Source: Cryptomeria japonica (Eukaryota; Streptophyta; Pinopsida; Cupressales; Cupressaceae). Taken from it: a stretch of DNA of 64,000 nucleotides. Under the pieces are notes generated by a model that was given only the letters and a program-made list of their open reading frames with translations, ran no database searches and had not been told where the DNA came from. Position numbers and translations under genes: made by a program. Shown one piece after another: positions 34,526 to 46,234 of this stretch. The stretch spans positions 873,450,626 through 873,514,625 of the forward strand of contig NC_081409.1 in the NCBI RefSeq assembly GCF_030272615.1, given 5' to 3'. The number at the start of each line of letters is the position of its first letter. Position 1 is the first letter of the stretch.

Positions 34526-37500
34526 CTAGTCTAGCACGTCATCTACCCCCCGATCTTGCTGATCAATGTTTCGGGAAGGCAGGGAACACGCTAGAGGAGG
34601 AACATCCAACACAGCAGATGGAGCTATCACAAGATCCAAACAAGGGCTATGTTCATGTTCCAAGCCACATTGTTCTTGTCTAGGAGCTAGGATAAGTGCT
34701 TTAGAAAATTCATTAGATAAATGGTTATCAACATCAACAAGTTCATATTCACTATCAGAAGCAAGAGGAGTAACATTTTCATCTATATCGTCATCAAGAT
34801 TTATAAAAATAGGATCTTTAACTCGCACAGGATCAAGACCACCATGCATCTTATGTTTAGGAAATTTAGGCTCAATATCCGGCTGAGGAGAAAATGGAAT
34901 AATGCTTGTTGAAGGTGGTTTTGGAGATTGTAAAGTTTGAGAAGCAGCTGCTTGAGCCCTAAGATGACGCTTTCGTCGGCGTTCTCGTGCAGAACGATTA
35001 CGTCTAGTCTTAGTAGGAAGTGTAGAAGATAGAGGAGGAGGAATGTTCTCATCCTTATCACTTGGATGTTTAGGTTGTGGTCTCTTAGGCTGGATAATAG
35101 GAGAAGAAGAAGATCTCTTCTCTCTATAGAAGGCAGGAGGAGGAACTGCTCCATATAAAGGAGGAATTTTTGGTTTAGGGAGAAGACCAAGTCCATCATG
35201 ACGAGGAGGTATAGGTCTACTCTTAGGAAGTTTATTAGGTATAGACATAGTCGCATCCATAGGGATGGGTTGAGATTCTTCTTGAGGAAAGACATTAGTT
35301 TTATCTTTCAAAGGAAGAACTTCCTTCTCAAGAATGATAGGAATGTCAAGTTTAGGTGTTCTAGGTTCACTTAAAGATAGGATCATATCTGTTTTCCACT
35401 TTTGATAAGATTTAAAAAGATGATCACTTCGTGGAGGAAGAGATTGGAATTGTTTGGGCCAAAAGTAATCAATAGGAACACTAGAGGTTCTTTCGGCTGG
35501 TTTAAAGAGACTATGATTGACAGTAACAACTTCACCATTATGGGGAAATTTTAAACACTTATGAATAGGAGAAGCAATAGCTTTCATGGAAGATAGCCAA
35601 GGATAGCCAAGCTTCACACGAAATTGTTCGGAAGAAGGAATAATAGAAAAGTTCACATCAAGAGATTTATTATGGACCTCAATAGGCAATGTAATAGAAC
35701 CAATTGCAAGAGAAGAAAATGCATCAAATAGTTTCACAATCACATCTGTTTTGTCATAGATCACTTGATTCAATTGCAAAGTAAAAAGAAATTCTTCAGT
35801 AATAACATTAACCATGCACGAAGCATCAATAAGCACTCCACGGCAAGGTGTATTCTTAACTTTTGCAACTATGTATAAAGGACCATCAGGTGCCCTAATG
35901 GTTTCGCTAGAATCAAATGTGATGGAAGGTTCTTTAGGGTTTTCTTGCTGCTCTACAAAGTTAATCACATTCGGAGTCATAGACACAAGACCATCAGATG
36001 AGAAAGAGGAATCATTAGCCTCAATCGCATTAGAGGTATGAGAGGTATGAGAAGGTAATGGATCAGTAAAAATCTGAAGATTTTGGTTAGGAGGAGCTAC
36101 AGATGTGTTGCCTTTATCATTCACTCCAGAAACAAAAATAGTATTATTATCAATCAAATCTTGAATTTTACCCTTTAAAGAAAAACATTTTTCAGTATCA
36201 TGCCCAGGCTGACGATGAAAGTGACAAAAAGATTTGTGATCAAAATAAGGTGAAGTAATCTTTGCAGGATCAATTTGTCTTATAGGAGGAAGAGTAAGCA
36301 CATTTTGTCCCAATAACTTATTCATAATATCATGCAATGATTCATTCAAAGGAGTATACTTTCTTTCTTTCCTGAAAAATTTAGAAATAGGAGGCACACC
36401 TGATGCTGCATTCACATTGTTGTTGATGATGTTTTCATTGAATTTGATGGAATCTCTGTTCGGTTTAAACTTCCCAAATGGTTGTTGACTTCTATCACCC
36501 TTATCACTCGGAGCCATAGGATGTGATTGTTCCATTTGACTCACAGTCAGTTGATAATTGTGAAGAGTTGCACACAACTGTTGGAAAGAAGTAAACTCAG
36601 AAAACAGAAGTTTGTCTCGAATATCTTTTTGTAAATTAGAAATAAAGATTCTTTGAATATCATTATCAGGCACTGGAAAAGAAATTTGAGCATACAAATG
36701 CTTATATCTACCAATGAAATCAGTCACTTTTTCTTTAACACCTTGTTTACAATGCATTAAATCAATCAAAGTAACTTTAGGACTTATATTGCTTTGAAAT
36801 TGTTGAATGAAAGAATTTGCAAGTTGTTCGAAAGAAGTAATAGAATAAGAAGGAAACGAGCAATACCATTGTAGGGCTTTGTCTCTTAATGTTCTGGTGA
36901 ATAGTTTTGCAAGCAACCTTTGGTCATAAGCAAAATCAGTACATATTGTTTGAAAAGTCTTAACATGTGTTAGAGGATCTCCTTTACCATTATAAAGCTC
37001 CAAATGCGGGATTTCAACATGTTTAGGAGGAATAGCTCGAACAACGTCAAGAGAAAGTAGGCTCGCAACATCAAATGTGGGCACACTAAACTTAGATTGA
37101 TTCATAGAGGCAATTTGTTGCTGTAAAGAAGAGACAATTTGTGCAAGATTATTAATGGTAGCTTCAGTCGAAGAGTTCATATTAGGTGTGTTAGATTGAG
37201 ATGGAGGTGTGATGTTATTGAAAGAAGGTAAAGAGTAAGGTGGTGGGACCCTATGATAGTCAACCATAGGGGATGATTGGATAGGAGGAACACTACAAGG
37301 AGGAATGGAATGGTTAAATGAATTGCCCCCTTGCGTCATGTTCATTTGTGAAGATGTAATAGGAACACTTATTGAAGGAATGAATGAAGAAGTCGGATTG
37401 AATGAAGGAATAGGGTTAATTGAAGAAGGAGGATTGCCCCCATGACTAGTGATCACAGGAGGAATGTCTTGTATAGAGGTAGCCATGATGTTTGATGTAA

Positions 37501-37960
37501 AGGTAGGTAAACTAGCAATAGAAGTGGTCAAAGGAATAGAATGATTGACTTGTGTAGGAGGTTGTGTATAACCTAAAGATTCAGCACAACTCTTCATAGG
37601 CATCACATTCGAATCCACAATGTGTGCAATACCACGTAAAACATCAATTCCATTCTTATCACTTTGAAGCATACGTTTTAGACCCTCAATTAAAGGAAGA
37701 GCTTGACTATCGGGGTAATCATGAGACATCCATTGGTGAAAATCATCAAATTGGTTATCCAATTTGGAAAGTTGTTCAACAGAAACTTCATGGGGAGCTT
37801 CTTCATCATTAGGAGGATTAGAGGAATTACCCATGTCCTCATTAAAAAGGCTATTCAAATTAGGTTCCATCTCCTCAGTAATTAAACCTCGGAAAGACTT
37901 AATTCTATGGCTTCGTCTAACGGGAATAGTGTAAGTAGGGCTTATTGTTGTAAAACTCAT
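34526..37960 (-). CDS. gag and protease-like polyprotein of the gag-only element, 1144 aa
   Basis: Intact ORF from ATG at 37960 to a stop at 34526. The N-terminal about 290 residues are Ser/Pro/Asn-rich. The retrotransposon gag core spans roughly residues 300-475 (LYNGKGDPLTHVKTF; FTRTLRDKALQWY; FIGRYKHLYAQISFP). A knuckle C-x-F-H-x4-H-x4-C (CHFHRQPGHDTEKC) lies near 575. A retropepsin-like fold is recognisable near 695-800, but the catalytic Asp-Thr/Ser/Gly-Gly motif reads LIDASCMVNV; the flanking GYPWLSSMKAIASP corresponds to the LGRPW motif of Tat proteases. A basic stretch (RRNRSARERRRKRHLRAQ) near 985 and an acidic C-terminal part follow. Role: likely structural coat protein that packages the element's own RNA, with reverse transcriptase and integrase supplied by another element. 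Two decayed relatives in this window suggest the ORF was kept while the family was active. Confidence 0.9.
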   Translation of the reverse strand: MSFTTISPTYTIPVRRSHRIKSFRGLITEEMEPNLNSLFNEDMGNSSNPPNDEEAPHEVSVEQLSKLDNQFDDFHQWMSHDYPDSQALPLIEGLKRMLQSDKNGIDVLRGIAHIVDSNVMPMKSCAESLGYTQPPTQVNHSIPLTTSIASLPTFTSNIMATSIQDIPPVITSHGGNPPSSINPIPSFNPTSSFIPSISVPITSSQMNMTQGGNSFNHSIPPCSVPPIQSSPMVDYHRVPPPYSLPSFNNITPPSQSNTPNMNSSTEATINNLAQIVSSLQQQIASMNQSKFSVPTFDVASLLSLDVVRAIPPKHVEIPHLELYNGKGDPLTHVKTFQTICTDFAYDQRLLAKLFTRTLRDKALQWYCSFPSYSITSFEQLANSFIQQFQSNISPKVTLIDLMHCKQGVKEKVTDFIGRYKHLYAQISFPVPDNDIQRIFISNLQKDIRDKLLFSEFTSFQQLCATLHNYQLTVSQMEQSHPMAPSDKGDRSQQPFGKFKPNRDSIKFNENIINNNVNAASGVPPISKFFRKERKYTPLNESLHDIMNKLLGQNVLTLPPIRQIDPAKITSPYFDHKSFCHFHRQPGHDTEKCFSLKGKIQDLIDNNTIFVSGVNDKGNTSVAPPNQNLQIFTDPLPSHTSHTSNAIEANDSSFSSDGLVSMTPNVINFVEQQENPKEPSITFDSSETIRAPDGPLYIVAKVKNTPCRGVLIDASCMVNVITEEFLFTLQLNQVIYDKTDVIVKLFDAFSSLAIGSITLPIEVHNKSLDVNFSIIPSSEQFRVKLGYPWLSSMKAIASPIHKCLKFPHNGEVVTVNHSLFKPAERTSSVPIDYFWPKQFQSLPPRSDHLFKSYQKWKTDMILSLSEPRTPKLDIPIILEKEVLPLKDKTNVFPQEESQPIPMDATMSIPNKLPKSRPIPPRHDGLGLLPKPKIPPLYGAVPPPAFYREKRSSSSPIIQPKRPQPKHPSDKDENIPPPLSSTLPTKTRRNRSARERRRKRHLRAQAAASQTLQSPKPPSTSIIPFSPQPDIEPKFPKHKMHGGLDPVRVKDPIFINLDDDIDENVTPLASDSEYELVDVDNHLSNEFSKALILAPRQEQCGLEHEHSPCLDLVIAPSAVLDVPPLACSLPSRNIDQQDRGVDDVLD

Positions 37961-39120
37961 GCACTAGAGAGAGAGAGAAGATTTTGATTTTAGAGGTAGC
38001 AATTTTCAGTAAAACCAGCCAATCTTCCAGATTTAAGCTGTTAAATGCAATCACAACAGTCTCCCGAAGTTTCGGAAAAAATGTTCGGGACCGTGGCGCT
38101 CGGAGTGCAACACGGTCCTTGCAACTTTTTTCGAAATTTGTAGGGATGAAAGGTATGATGATTTTAGAGCTAATCTGAAAAAATTGAGGGATTTTACGAT
38201 CTGTAGATAGGCCAAATTAAAGTTGCAATCCCAAAATTGAACCCTATCAAGATTGTCGAAAAATACAAAATTTGAATTTTGAAAAAGAGAGGGAAACTGA
38301 AATTTTGAATTTTATGATTTTAGAGGGAATGTCAAAAGCAGTGCAAGTTTTGAAATTTAAAAATTGACTCAATTTCACGCTAAATTCAATTTTGAAAGCG
38401 GAAATCAAAGTTGTTGTAATTAGGCACTTAATTTCAAAAGTCACAAAATGCAAGAATTTGAATAAAGCACTGAAATTTTGAATGAATGCAAACACAATTT
38501 TCAGATTTAGGACAGTAAGAACACAATTTTGACACAAAATTTCAATTTCAACAATTTTTGAATGATTAGGAGCCTTAAACCAAGCAATCACAAGACCAAC
38601 TTTGACCGTAATTTTGAAGGTGTTAAAATTGATAAAATCAGCCAAAATTCTGGATTTTAGCAGGAAAATACAGCAAGATCTCGCTCCCGAAATTTTGAAA
38701 AAAATGTTGGGGACGATGGCGCTCGGAGTGCACACGGTCCTCGCAACTTTTTTCCAAATTTTCAGGGATGAAAGATATTGTGATTTTATTGCAGAATCCA
38801 AAGTTACAGCTGATTTGGAGATGTTTTGATCGGTCAAATTGTCAAACAAAGGTTGAATTAAGAGAGTTTCAAAAATTAGGGTTTTGACACTTAACCACTT
38901 AATTTTCAAAATTAAAGCACAAATATGAATTGATAATTTGTAATAGCAGGGCAGATCTGAAACAAGCATTAACAATTAAGCATTTCACAAGTTCAATTAC
39001 TAAAAAGAAATTTTAGGGTTTTTATGCAATCACCTCTAAAATTTTGCAAAAGATCAAACATGGAAATGTAATCAATTTTTTTTTTAGATCTAAGCATGAA
39101 AAGTCAGAAAGGATGTTCAC
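37961..39120 (-). other. leader of the young gag-only element
   Basis: About 1.2 kb between the primer site and the gag ATG. It contains two copies of a GTGGCGCTCGGAGTGCA phrase (near 38092 and 38716), each after a Gly-rich-looking TTCGGAAAA or TTTTGAAAA context and about 620 bp apart, so the leader holds a diverged direct repeat. No coding frame is supported. Confidence 0.6.
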
Positions 39121-39133
39121 ATCGGGTTCACCA
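39121..39133 (-). other. primer binding site (tRNA not identified)
   Basis: Sense TGGTGAACCCGAT, three bases inside the 5' LTR; shared with the plus-strand relative at 28545. Confidence 0.65.
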
Positions 39134-39136
39134 AAA

Positions 39137-40395
39137 TGTAAAGTGGAAAATCGCGGTCGAACCCTAGTTGGTCTCCCCTCTTCTAACTCCGAGGAGAGAG
39201 AAGGGAGGTTCGCTAGGATTCGATGGGTTTTCACTTAGGGGGAAGACTTTACATTCAAAAGAGGGGTTGAAACTCATAAGATTCAATCCCACACGATGTA
39301 AGATTGGATGCTAAATGAATTTCAAGGGTTTGGAAAGCAAAGCTACCCTCTTTTGTAAAGAATGTTGATTAAGGAAATTAAGCTAAGGATGCATAGAAAG
39401 TCATAAAAATTCACTTATAAATTGAGTTTAGGTTATAGGATGAAGTTGCGGACCTGGAATTAGCAGTAAAATGTCGATACGGCGCTGTCCTGCAAATTTG
39501 AGAAAAAGTTGTCGGGACGATGGCGCCTGGCGCCACGGTCCTCCGAAAAATCCGCGAAACGAAGGGGGATCGGTTCGTCTCTGCACAAGGATTCCAGATC
39601 TTCAATCTCAGCCACGTACCTGCAACCTACACACAAAAAAGCGAAGACGATTGGGGGGTTAGGGATTAGGGGTTTGCCTTTAGGTCAAACCCCGATTTTG
39701 GAATTAACCAAGAAATGAGCAAGTGCTGTAAATGTAAATGACTGTAATGTAAAACAAGTACTAATACCTTGTTCTAAGGATGTTTGTATCCTTATGTGCA
39801 AAGGTTTAGATGTTTTGTGTTGTAGTATGTAGCATTTAATAAGTGATCTCCTCTTCAATGGTTGAATCCTTGTCTTGAATGCAACACTTAGCCTTGAATG
39901 GAGACTTGGAATGATCAATTGCTTGAATGCTTGAATGCTTGAGTATAGTTTCCACGCTTTGTACACATATCCTCTTCATCCCAAATGAGAGAGAAAAATG
40001 TAGTTTATATACTTGTCAATTAGGGCTGATAGACTGATTTTCCTGACCTTAGGCCGACCAGGGAAGTATATTTCCAAATTGCAATAAAAAAGACCCGATA
40101 TCACTTAGGAAACCGGGCCCAAAATAGGACCCAGGGACCAGGGCGCTGGGCACCATGGTCCTGGAGGACCAGGGCGCTGGGTGCCCTGGTCCTGAGGGAC
40201 CAGGGCGCTGGGCGCTCTGGTCCCACCTACAGGACAGCGGGGTTCAAGGAGGTTCAGGCCAACGGTGCTTGAAAAATGCAGTTTTCAGTGTCGTGAGCAA
40301 GTTTTGGGGTCTCCATTCAGGTTGCGTGTTGCGTCACCATCGTGAAGACCGAAATGCAGTCGAAATTGCAAGTGTCGCAATTTTAGGATGCTACA
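39137..40395 (-). repeat. 5' LTR of the young gag-only element
   Basis: 1259 bp, TGTAAAGTGG...GGATGCTACA on the plus strand. It is 29 bp longer than the 3' LTR because the GC-rich palindromic repeat has three units here (40134-40224) instead of two. Confidence 0.95.
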
Positions 40396-40997
40396 GCATG
40401 TAAAGATTTGTTAGCCAGGAGGACCCAATTTTCTCAGCAATTTGCCGACACGTGTCTCCATTCACCCCAACTTTCCCCAACTATATTGTATTTGCCAATT
40501 ATTTGGATGACCCATAATCGCCTCAAAAATTACATGTCATGTTATAGTTATGCGAGATTCGCCAAATATTTATATACCATACAAAATTCCTGTGGAATTC
40601 ACCATATAAGGATTGGTATAAATACATTCAAAGATCATATCTATCTCTACATAATTTGGTGGGTTCTAGGCTCTTAATTCTGATCAATAGAGAAGTTTTA
40701 GACCAAGGAAAATCATTTTTGTTGACTGCATTGGCGACTACTAGTGACCTAGAGGTGAGCGATCATATTTTTGAAGTGTTATAATATTATTCTAAATTTA
40801 TCTATATTTATTTACATGATTGAGTTCATTTGTATTTAGTGGCAACCTGTCAGTGCCAAGTGGTCAGCTAGGACATTCAAACCTCAGACATCTAGATTGT
40901 AGTTCATAGTGACAATGAAACATATATTATACTTTATAGTCTATTATTGCTTCTTCAATAAATTGATTTTTTTTTGGCAGCCTTTATTTCATTGGAG
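40396..40997. other. sequence upstream of the hAT-like ORF
   Basis: AT-rich with no coding frame. It may be the 5' non-coding part of the hAT-like element that follows; the young gag-only element at 32551-40395 would then have inserted in it. Confidence 0.35.
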
Positions 40998-42450
40998 ATG
41001 TTGAATAGGAAGAAGGGTAGGAAACCTGAATGTGGGGAAGGCCATGAGAGGCCAACAAAAAGTAGAACGTTGTCTTCATACTTTGACTCTGGAAAAGATT
41101 GTGGTGAAAATAAGGAAGGTACGTCATCACAAGTACAAGCATAAAATTCGCAACTTACACCGCATGCTAAAGACGACAGCAAACCTGATATCTCAGATCA
41201 GGATGATCTTGAAGAATATTATTTGGTAGATGCCCAAGTTAGCCAGAATGATATAATCAACTTGGGTGATAATGCCATTGATGATAATGCACGGAAGGGG
41301 AAAACAAAATCTAGATCAAAAAAGGATCAAGAGTGGGATATGTCAGTGAGGAATTTTCAAATTAATTGGGCATCAAAGTATCCATTCATTGAACCAGTGG
41401 AGAACCCAATTGAAGGTAAGCCTCCAATAGAATGCAGGTGTAAGATTTGCACTTGGAAACATAACAAGGAAATTAGGTTGCAGCTAAAATTTGACACCAT
41501 AGAAAAGAATATGGGTAAAGTTTATGAAAAACAAATAATAGACAGAGTTGAAAAATTAGTGATAAGATGGAAAACAAAGGAGGAATGTAAGCATGTGAGG
41601 AATGTCAAAGAGTATTATTTTCATGAGAAAATACAGACGAAGCCTACTAAAGTTAAAGGTTCTACTGAAGCTAGTTTTGGAAAAGCAATGCAAATAGAAC
41701 AACTGGGAAAAGTTGTTCAGTTAAGTGTTGTTTTTTATATTTTGAGAAGAGGGCGTGCTATGATAGATTTCCCATCAATTAGTGGTTTATTACACTTTTT
41801 GAAAGTTCCTAACTATCCTAATAGACACTAGTCAGTAAACAGTGGATGATAATGGACAAGTTGTCTTGTTGAGGTTGAAAAAGAAGATGTAAAGGAAAAA
41901 ATAAGAGAGTCAAACTTTATTGCATTTTCTTTAGATGAAGTTACGGCAGTAGACAATAGTTCATGGGTATGCATGCATGTTTATACTATACAGAATCATG
42001 CCCACCAACCTCATCTACTATCTATTTCTAAAATGAAGGAGAGTGTGACAACGAAAAATTTATTTCAACTAGTAAAGAGAAGTTTAATTGAATATGGAGG
42101 TATGGATGACATGATGGTTGCCAAAAAATTGGTGTGTGTTGGAGTAGATGGAGCTTTAGTAATGCAAGGTCACAAGAACGGTCTTTGTACAAAGATTGAA
42201 ACTTCATTTGCACCGTACATTATGACAATTCACTGCATGGCTCACATAATGAATCTAGCTTTTGGAATTGTGAGCAATTATGTTTTGGTAAAACACATTA
42301 AAATTTTAATCAAAGAGCTCTACTCACACTTTTGTCGAAGTCCCAAGCAATTTATGGAATTTCAACACTTTGCTGATGGAATAACTGATGGGAACAAGCT
42401 TATCAAGGATAACGATACCAGATGGATCTCTTTGGATGGTCCAGCGTATT
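40998..42450 (+). pseudogene. N-terminal half of a hAT-type transposase, cut by copia B
   Basis: One frame from ATG at 40998 runs to 42450 with stops only near 41140 and at 41829-41849. Order: basic N-terminus, a zinc-finger region of BED/TTF type (FQINWASKYPFIEP, then CRCKICTWKH), and the start of the RNase H-like core with FIAFSLDEVTAVDNSSW (first catalytic Asp) and VGVDGALVMQG (second Asp region), followed by HCMAHIMNLAF and DNDTRWISL. This is typical of the plant and animal hAT proteins related to ZNF862 and C17orf113. The reading frame stops at GPAY, where the LTR of copia B begins; the C-terminal half with the catalytic Glu and dimerisation domain must lie beyond the window. Both copia B and the Tat element therefore sit inside this gene. 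Confidence 0.8.
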
Positions 42451-43987
42451 TGATAACTCAATGATGAACTGTGAGTAGCTAACCGGTACTGAGAGGGGGC
42501 GAGTAAATCAGTACAGGCACAAAAACTTTTCCAGAACTGGTTTGACTGCAAACAGTGCACTTGACTGGCAAACACTAACACCAGTCTAAACCAGATTACT
42601 ACCGGTTAAACACAATGAGATTGTGAAAGATATAAATCGGTAACATTTTCCTTTCCACACAACCTAATACCTCATTTCCACTTTACCCTTATGCAAAAAC
42701 AGGTATTTTACCATCAGAAGTATAATAACTTGCTAGTTCAACATGATTCACCACTTAAACTTGCTAGTTCAACATGATTCACCACTTAATATAAAATAAA
42801 AGAGCATCACATGTAAAAGGCATCACACATGACACACATATTTTTCATGTGGAAACGCAACTAGGAAAAACCACACTGGGAATGAATACCCACAAGTTGT
42901 TCTTGAACTCTTTAGAATTCCACTCTGTTAGGAGCATAGTCCGGTTAAAGACTGTTACAATAGGTTCTGTTAGGAACCGATCCTGTTAGGGATCACCCAA
43001 TTAAGGGATGGCTAGAATACTCGGTTAAGGGTTAAACCCTGTTAAAGGTTACCTTGTTAGAGGATTTTATGAACTCAATGGTTTTGAGTCACCTTGTTAA
43101 ATAAATATAGCAAGTTGGTTAAAGCTACCCTACTAAGGGATTTTCCAAATATTGAAGTGGTTAGAGATCAACAGGTATTACAATGATCTGGTAATAGCAC
43201 TCAATGCCAATGTAGATCCACTTTAGTTCCTTCCTTAAGCACACACACTCTGCAGGTATCAATTCTCTTATCTGGTCTAGTAAGAATCAAGTATCTATGT
43301 ACTTAGATACACACACAACATTTGCCAACAACCTCAACATGAAACACAATATCAACCTTATAGGAAATAGATAGGTCGGTAGCATAAACCCTAAACCCTA
43401 AACATTTAGGTTGAGCAATTTAGTTGGTTCAATCCTGACCATTGAACACTTTGCTTTGAATACAACAGTCTTGAATAGATCTCAAGATGTTCTCCATCAT
43501 TTTTTCTTCATCACTTCTTGGAGATGATAACCCATGACACGTTCTCCACCGTTTGTAGAGACTTCACACATTCTCGAGGTAGATAGGATCAATCTCCTTC
43601 ATGCAAGATCCTTCACATGTACAAGGCTGGCATGGCAACACGATCTAATCTCCATTACAATGCTAACTCATTACACGATGTCATCAATTGAATCACATAG
43701 GCTTGGAACGCTTCAACCAGAAACTGTGAAGCTGAAACTACCAATCGGTAGTCATACCATATTAAACCCTGATAGAAAACATTCCACATACCGGTTTACA
43801 TTCCAACATACCAGTTCACTTAGACAAACATGCCACTTCACTATTTCACATATACCAGTTCACAACATCATAGCGGTTCACTTTTCTAGTTGCTTAGCTT
43901 CAATATACTGGTTCACCCTTCAGCATATTGACATCAATGACAACATACAATATCATCATGTCAACCTACTCTGCACATATGCCAACA
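42451..43987 (-). repeat. 3' LTR of copia B
   Basis: 1537 bp, TGATAACTCA...ATATGCCAACA. 43988-44003 (ATCTCCCCCTTTGTCA) is the complement of the polypurine tract. It contains a short telomere-like stretch TAAACCCTAAACCCTAAAC at about 43384-43402. Confidence 0.92.
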
Positions 43988-44200
43988 ATCTCCCCCTTTG
44001 TCATTGATGGCTATAAACAAAGATATCTCTGAGCTTCACATCTTCTCCCCCAATACGACAGATATCTTCTAATGCCAAAGTGAAGGCATAAACATATATG
44101 TACTACTATGCTACTCCCCCTAAGGAGTAGCATCCTTCAACACACCAATCCTTAGAAAAATATATCAATGTAAGCCCTAACTGATGTGGAGCATACACCT

Positions 44201-45685
44201 TTAGTTCACCTCTTGAAGGTGCAACACCCCTAATTGACATCTCAAATAGGTAAAAGTAGCCTTCGGTAGAGGCTTGGTGAATATGTCTACTAACTGCTCC
44301 TTACTGGAAATATGTTCCAATACAACTTCTTTGTTCTAAACCTTTTCCCTTAAGAAATGATACTTAAGCTCAAAGTGCTTGGTTCTAGAATGTAAAACCA
44401 GATTCTTGGAGATGATAATTGCACTTGTGTTGTCACAAAATATACTTACCGGTTTAGATACAGGAACTTTGAAGCCATTTAATGCATGCTTCATCCAAAT
44501 TTTCTGGGTGCAGTTCATAAATGCTGCAACATACTCTGCTTCTACTATAGACTGAGAGATACAACTATGTTTCTTACTCATCCATGAGACTAGTCTTCCA
44601 CCAAGAAAGAATGCACCACTGGTTGTGCTCTTCCGGTCATCCACATTACCATCCCAATCAGCATCTGTGAACACTCTTAGGTTGAAATCATTATTATATG
44701 GATACCATAATCCATAGTCAATGGTTCCCTTCAGATATCTAAGAATCTGCTTGACTACTACCAAGTGGGATTCTCTTGGGCTTTTCTGGAACCTTGCAAT
44801 AATGGCCACTGCATGTGCAATGTCCAGTCTGCTATGCACTACATAGTGCAACTTGCCAATCATTGATCGGTATTCCTTCTCATTAATCAACTCTAAGTCA
44901 TCCTCTCTTGATAATTTACAACCAGTCACCATCGATGTACCAACCAGTTTGTTGTCTTCCATAACAAAGGTCTTCAATACCTCTTTGACATATTTGGACT
45001 GAGTGATAAAGATCCCATCTTTCATTTGTTGAATTTGTAGTCCAATGAAGAACTTAATCTCCCCTATAAGTGACATCTCAAACTCCCTTTTCATCTCACC
45101 TACAAAATCATGACTCATCTTGTCATCTCCTCCAAAGATTATGTCATCAACAAATACCTCATAGATTAGAATATCATCTCCTTCTGACTTCAAGTAGATA
45201 TTACTATCCTCACTTGTTCTCTCAAATCCAACCTTCACAAGATGGGACTGCAAGCATTCATACCATGCTCTAGGTGTCTGCTTTAGTTCATACAAAGCCT
45301 TATGTAGCCTACACACCATGTCACTATCTTCTAATAGGGAAAACCCATCTGGTTTCTCTATATACACCTCCACTTCAAGTATACCATTTAGGAATGCAAA
45401 TTTTACATCCATTTGGTATACCTTGAATCCTTTAAAAGTTTCATATGCAAGAAGCATACGATTTCCTTCCAATCTTGCTACTGGAGCAAAGGTTTCCCCA
45501 TAGTCTTCTCCTTCTTCTTGAGCATATCCTTTGGACACCAGTCTGGCTTTGTTCCTTGCCACTGAGCCATCCTCATTTAGTTTATTTCTGAAGACCCATT
45601 TGGTTCCAATGACATTTTTATGCTCCGGTCTGGGTACCAAAGACCATGTACCATTATTTTCTATCTGGTCAAGTTCCTTTTCCAT
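44201..45685 (-). pseudogene. copia B reverse transcriptase and RNase H
   Basis: Open from 45685 to 44336 (449 codons), then one stop (in place of Gln, followed by NKEVVLEHISSKEQ) and open again to the natural stop at 44201. RT motifs: [20 protein letters not shown], first Asp in [13 protein letters not shown], second motif [10 protein letters not shown]. RNase [19 protein letters not shown] and FCDNTSAI with their conserved acidic residues, ending TKPLPKATF. This is the best-preserved enzyme region in the window; one base change would reopen it to the end. Confidence 0.92.
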
Positions 45686-46234
45686 TGCCTTGATCTAGTC
45701 TTCATCTTTATGTGCCTCTTTAAATGATTTAGGCTCAAATTGAGAGATCATACATGAGTTTTCTCTGACCTTTCTTCTTGTAAGAATTCTTGGATCCTTG
45801 TCTCCTATGATCTGCTTTGGATCATGATTGAGTTTGACATACCTAGGTATGTTCTTAACATATTCCTCTTTTTTTTTTCCATCATCCTCATCTTCATCAG
45901 CATCAGCATCAGCATCTACCGGTGTAGGAGCACAATTACTGGTATTGGGCTGATTTGGAACTGGTTCCCAGAAGGTTACTACTAGTTCATCTCCTACATG
46001 CTTACTATTAGTTTCCTTAGGTTTCTCAGAGTTTTCATCAACTCTAACATTGATGCTTTCAACAATTCTTAGAGTCCTATTATTGAAACATTTGAGAGAT
46101 TTACTCTTGGTGGAATATCCTAGGAATATTCCCTCATCACATTTTGCATCTAACTTGCTCTAATGTTCACTCCTCTTGATATAAAAATTGCTAGCAAACA
46201 CTCTAAACTAGCTTACCACTAGTGTCTTACCGCT

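Larger units (their letters stand above)
32551..40395 (-). mobile_element. young non-autonomous gag-only LTR retrotransposon
   Basis: Two nearly identical LTRs (32551-33780 and 39137-40395) bracket 5356 bp that hold one long gag/protease-like ORF and no reverse transcriptase, RNase H or integrase. A polypurine tract lies inside the left LTR and a primer site inside the right LTR, both oriented for the minus strand. About twenty base differences between the LTRs are visible by eye plus one repeat-unit length difference, so insertion was recent in evolutionary terms. The architecture fits the class called terminal-repeat retrotransposons with a GAG domain (TR-GAG). Gag and knuckle similarity points to origin from a Tat-lineage Ty3/gypsy element. 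Confidence 0.9.

Noticed and set aside
43384-43402. Telomere-like CCCTAAA repeats
   Set aside because: Only two and a half units, inside the copia B LTR; chance or LTR sequence, not a telomere relic.
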